Part shown: positions 63,464 to 64,000 of the stretch, one piece after another | Numbering within the stretch: the stretch's first letter is position 1 | Layout: each line of letters begins with the position of its first letter | DNA from: an uncultured Lachnospiraceae bacterium | GTDB lineage: Bacteria > Bacillota > Clostridia > Lachnospirales > Lachnospiraceae | Reading direction: 5' to 3' | Assembly: GCA_900316855.1 (NCBI GenBank) | Contig: ONEK01000005.1 | Span: 62,001 to 126,000, forward strand | Length of the DNA: 64,000 bases | The notes under the pieces: generated by a model | Database searches by the model: none | Told to the model about the DNA's origin: nothing | What the model saw: only the letters and a program-made list of their open reading frames with translations | Position numbers and translations under genes: made by a program

Positions 63464-63534
63464 ATAAAAGAGCCCCGGGAACAAACCAGCAGACAGGCTT
63501 TTAAGAGCCTGCCGGCAGGTGATATGTTCCCGGG
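63464..63534 (-). terminator. terminator of the leftward 63.6-64 kb gene
   Basis: On the minus strand TCCCGGGAACA pairs with TGTTCCCGGG, enclosing AGGCTCTTAAAAGCCT, then GCTCTTTTATG. The 63284-63463 gap has AT-rich promoter-like sequence for the VWA operon. Confidence 0.8.
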
Positions 63535-63566
63535 ACCCGGATCATTGAAGATAGGACTGTTTTCTG

Positions 63567-64000
63567 TTATGCCTGCATGTCGATATGCTGATAACCGCCG
63601 GCTTTTCCGTCCGCTTTGCCGGCATAATCAATCATTCTCTGCAGCAGCTCCTCCAGGGACGAGGCATGGATCGTTACGGTGCCGTCTCCGTTGGAAACAG
63701 GCTCTTCCCCTTCTTCTACCTCCGCAGCATCTGCTTTTTCCGTTTTTTCTGCCTGATCCGCGGCTTTGGCCTTTTCGGCCTTCCGGGCTTCCGCCTTATC
63801 GCCGGCAGCTTTTTCGGCGGCTTTCTTTTCCGCCTTTTTGGCCTCCTTCCGTTTCTCGGCACGTTTGGCCGCTAGCTCCTTTGTCTTTTCGGTATTTTCC
63901 TTCATGACGGCGAAATAGTTCATCTCGCCCTTGGCGCCGACAGACACGCCGAAGCTGTCGGCCTTAGGAAGGCCCATGGAGCTCATGGTGTCCTGGATCC
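63567..64000 (-). CDS. DUF6033-like protein, C-terminal part only
   Basis: The frame is open to the window edge, so the N-terminus is missing; 144 residues are visible. IQDTMSSMGLPKADSFGVSVGAKGEMNYFAVMKENTEK is like the conserved part of DUF6033-type Clostridial proteins. It is followed by a Lys/Ala/Glu-rich helix (~residues 38-95) and a short end, VTIHASSLEELLQRMIDYAGK. No known function. Confidence 0.6.
   Translation of the reverse strand, partial: IQDTMSSMGLPKADSFGVSVGAKGEMNYFAVMKENTEKTKELAAKRAEKRKEAKKAEKKAAEKAAGDKAEARKAEKAKAADQAEKTEKADAAEVEEGEEPVSNGDGTVTIHASSLEELLQRMIDYAGKADGKAGGYQHIDMQA

Overview
The window reads as a moderately GC-rich low-branching Firmicute chromosome, most likely a Lachnospiraceae-type gut or rumen anaerobe. 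Support: AGGAGG ribosome sites, LAGC lipoproteins, several LacI regulators beside glycoside hydrolases that lack signal peptides, many GGDEF/EAL proteins, YolD-like, TSCPD and DUF6033-type genes, and a VLG/TGD-type surface-protein tail. This is judged from protein families only. No tRNA, rRNA or CRISPR array was seen.

1-13.6 kb: end of an alpha/beta hydrolase, two membrane GGDEF proteins (the second with a broken T9 tract), a triple 163-bp repeat, a sugar ABC importer (lipoprotein plus two permeases) facing a cytoplasmic GH2 beta-mannosidase, a DinB-like polymerase, an HD phosphohydrolase and a NifX-like protein.

13.6-21.6 kb: a surface beta-helix protein gene with two in-frame stops, split by a 4512-bp composite transposon. 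The transposon has a 254-bp internally deleted IS on the left and a full 2113-bp IS1634-like element on the right. Between them is an AT-rich operon: Xre antitoxin, zeta toxin, PHP phosphoesterase. A 5-bp target duplication (ATAAT) lies at the outer ends only; removing the element restores the reading frame exactly.

21.6-35.7 kb: a GntR/ABC/permease (Ytr-like) operon, a MacA/MacB-like efflux operon, a UmuC-type polymerase, and a GH5 gene followed by three consecutive LacI-family regulators.

35.8-41.9 kb: a YolD-like gene whose 3' end (59 bp) is repeated perfectly 5471 bp away, enclosing an accessory island: LysE exporter, HAD hydrolase, nuclease-like remnant, BrnT/BrnA toxin-antitoxin, DUF4186 remnant between two long hairpins, and an AAA/DUF4143 ATPase.

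41.9-51.4 kb: a complete arabino-oligosaccharide locus: LacI regulator, GH127 beta-L-arabinofuranosidase, importer lipoprotein and two permeases, GH43 and GH51. Oligosaccharides would be imported and then cut in the cytoplasm.

51.5-64 kb: two uncharacterised proteins, a small PH-like protein, a TSCPD protein, an AmmeMemoRadiSam pair (A and B fused, plus the radical SAM enzyme), a GAF-degenerate GGDEF-EAL protein, and a leftward operon of a VWA lipoprotein, an XpaC-like protein and a solute-binding-like membrane protein. A dispersed two-hairpin element with compensatory base changes sits upstream of the TSCPD, radical SAM and GH5 genes.
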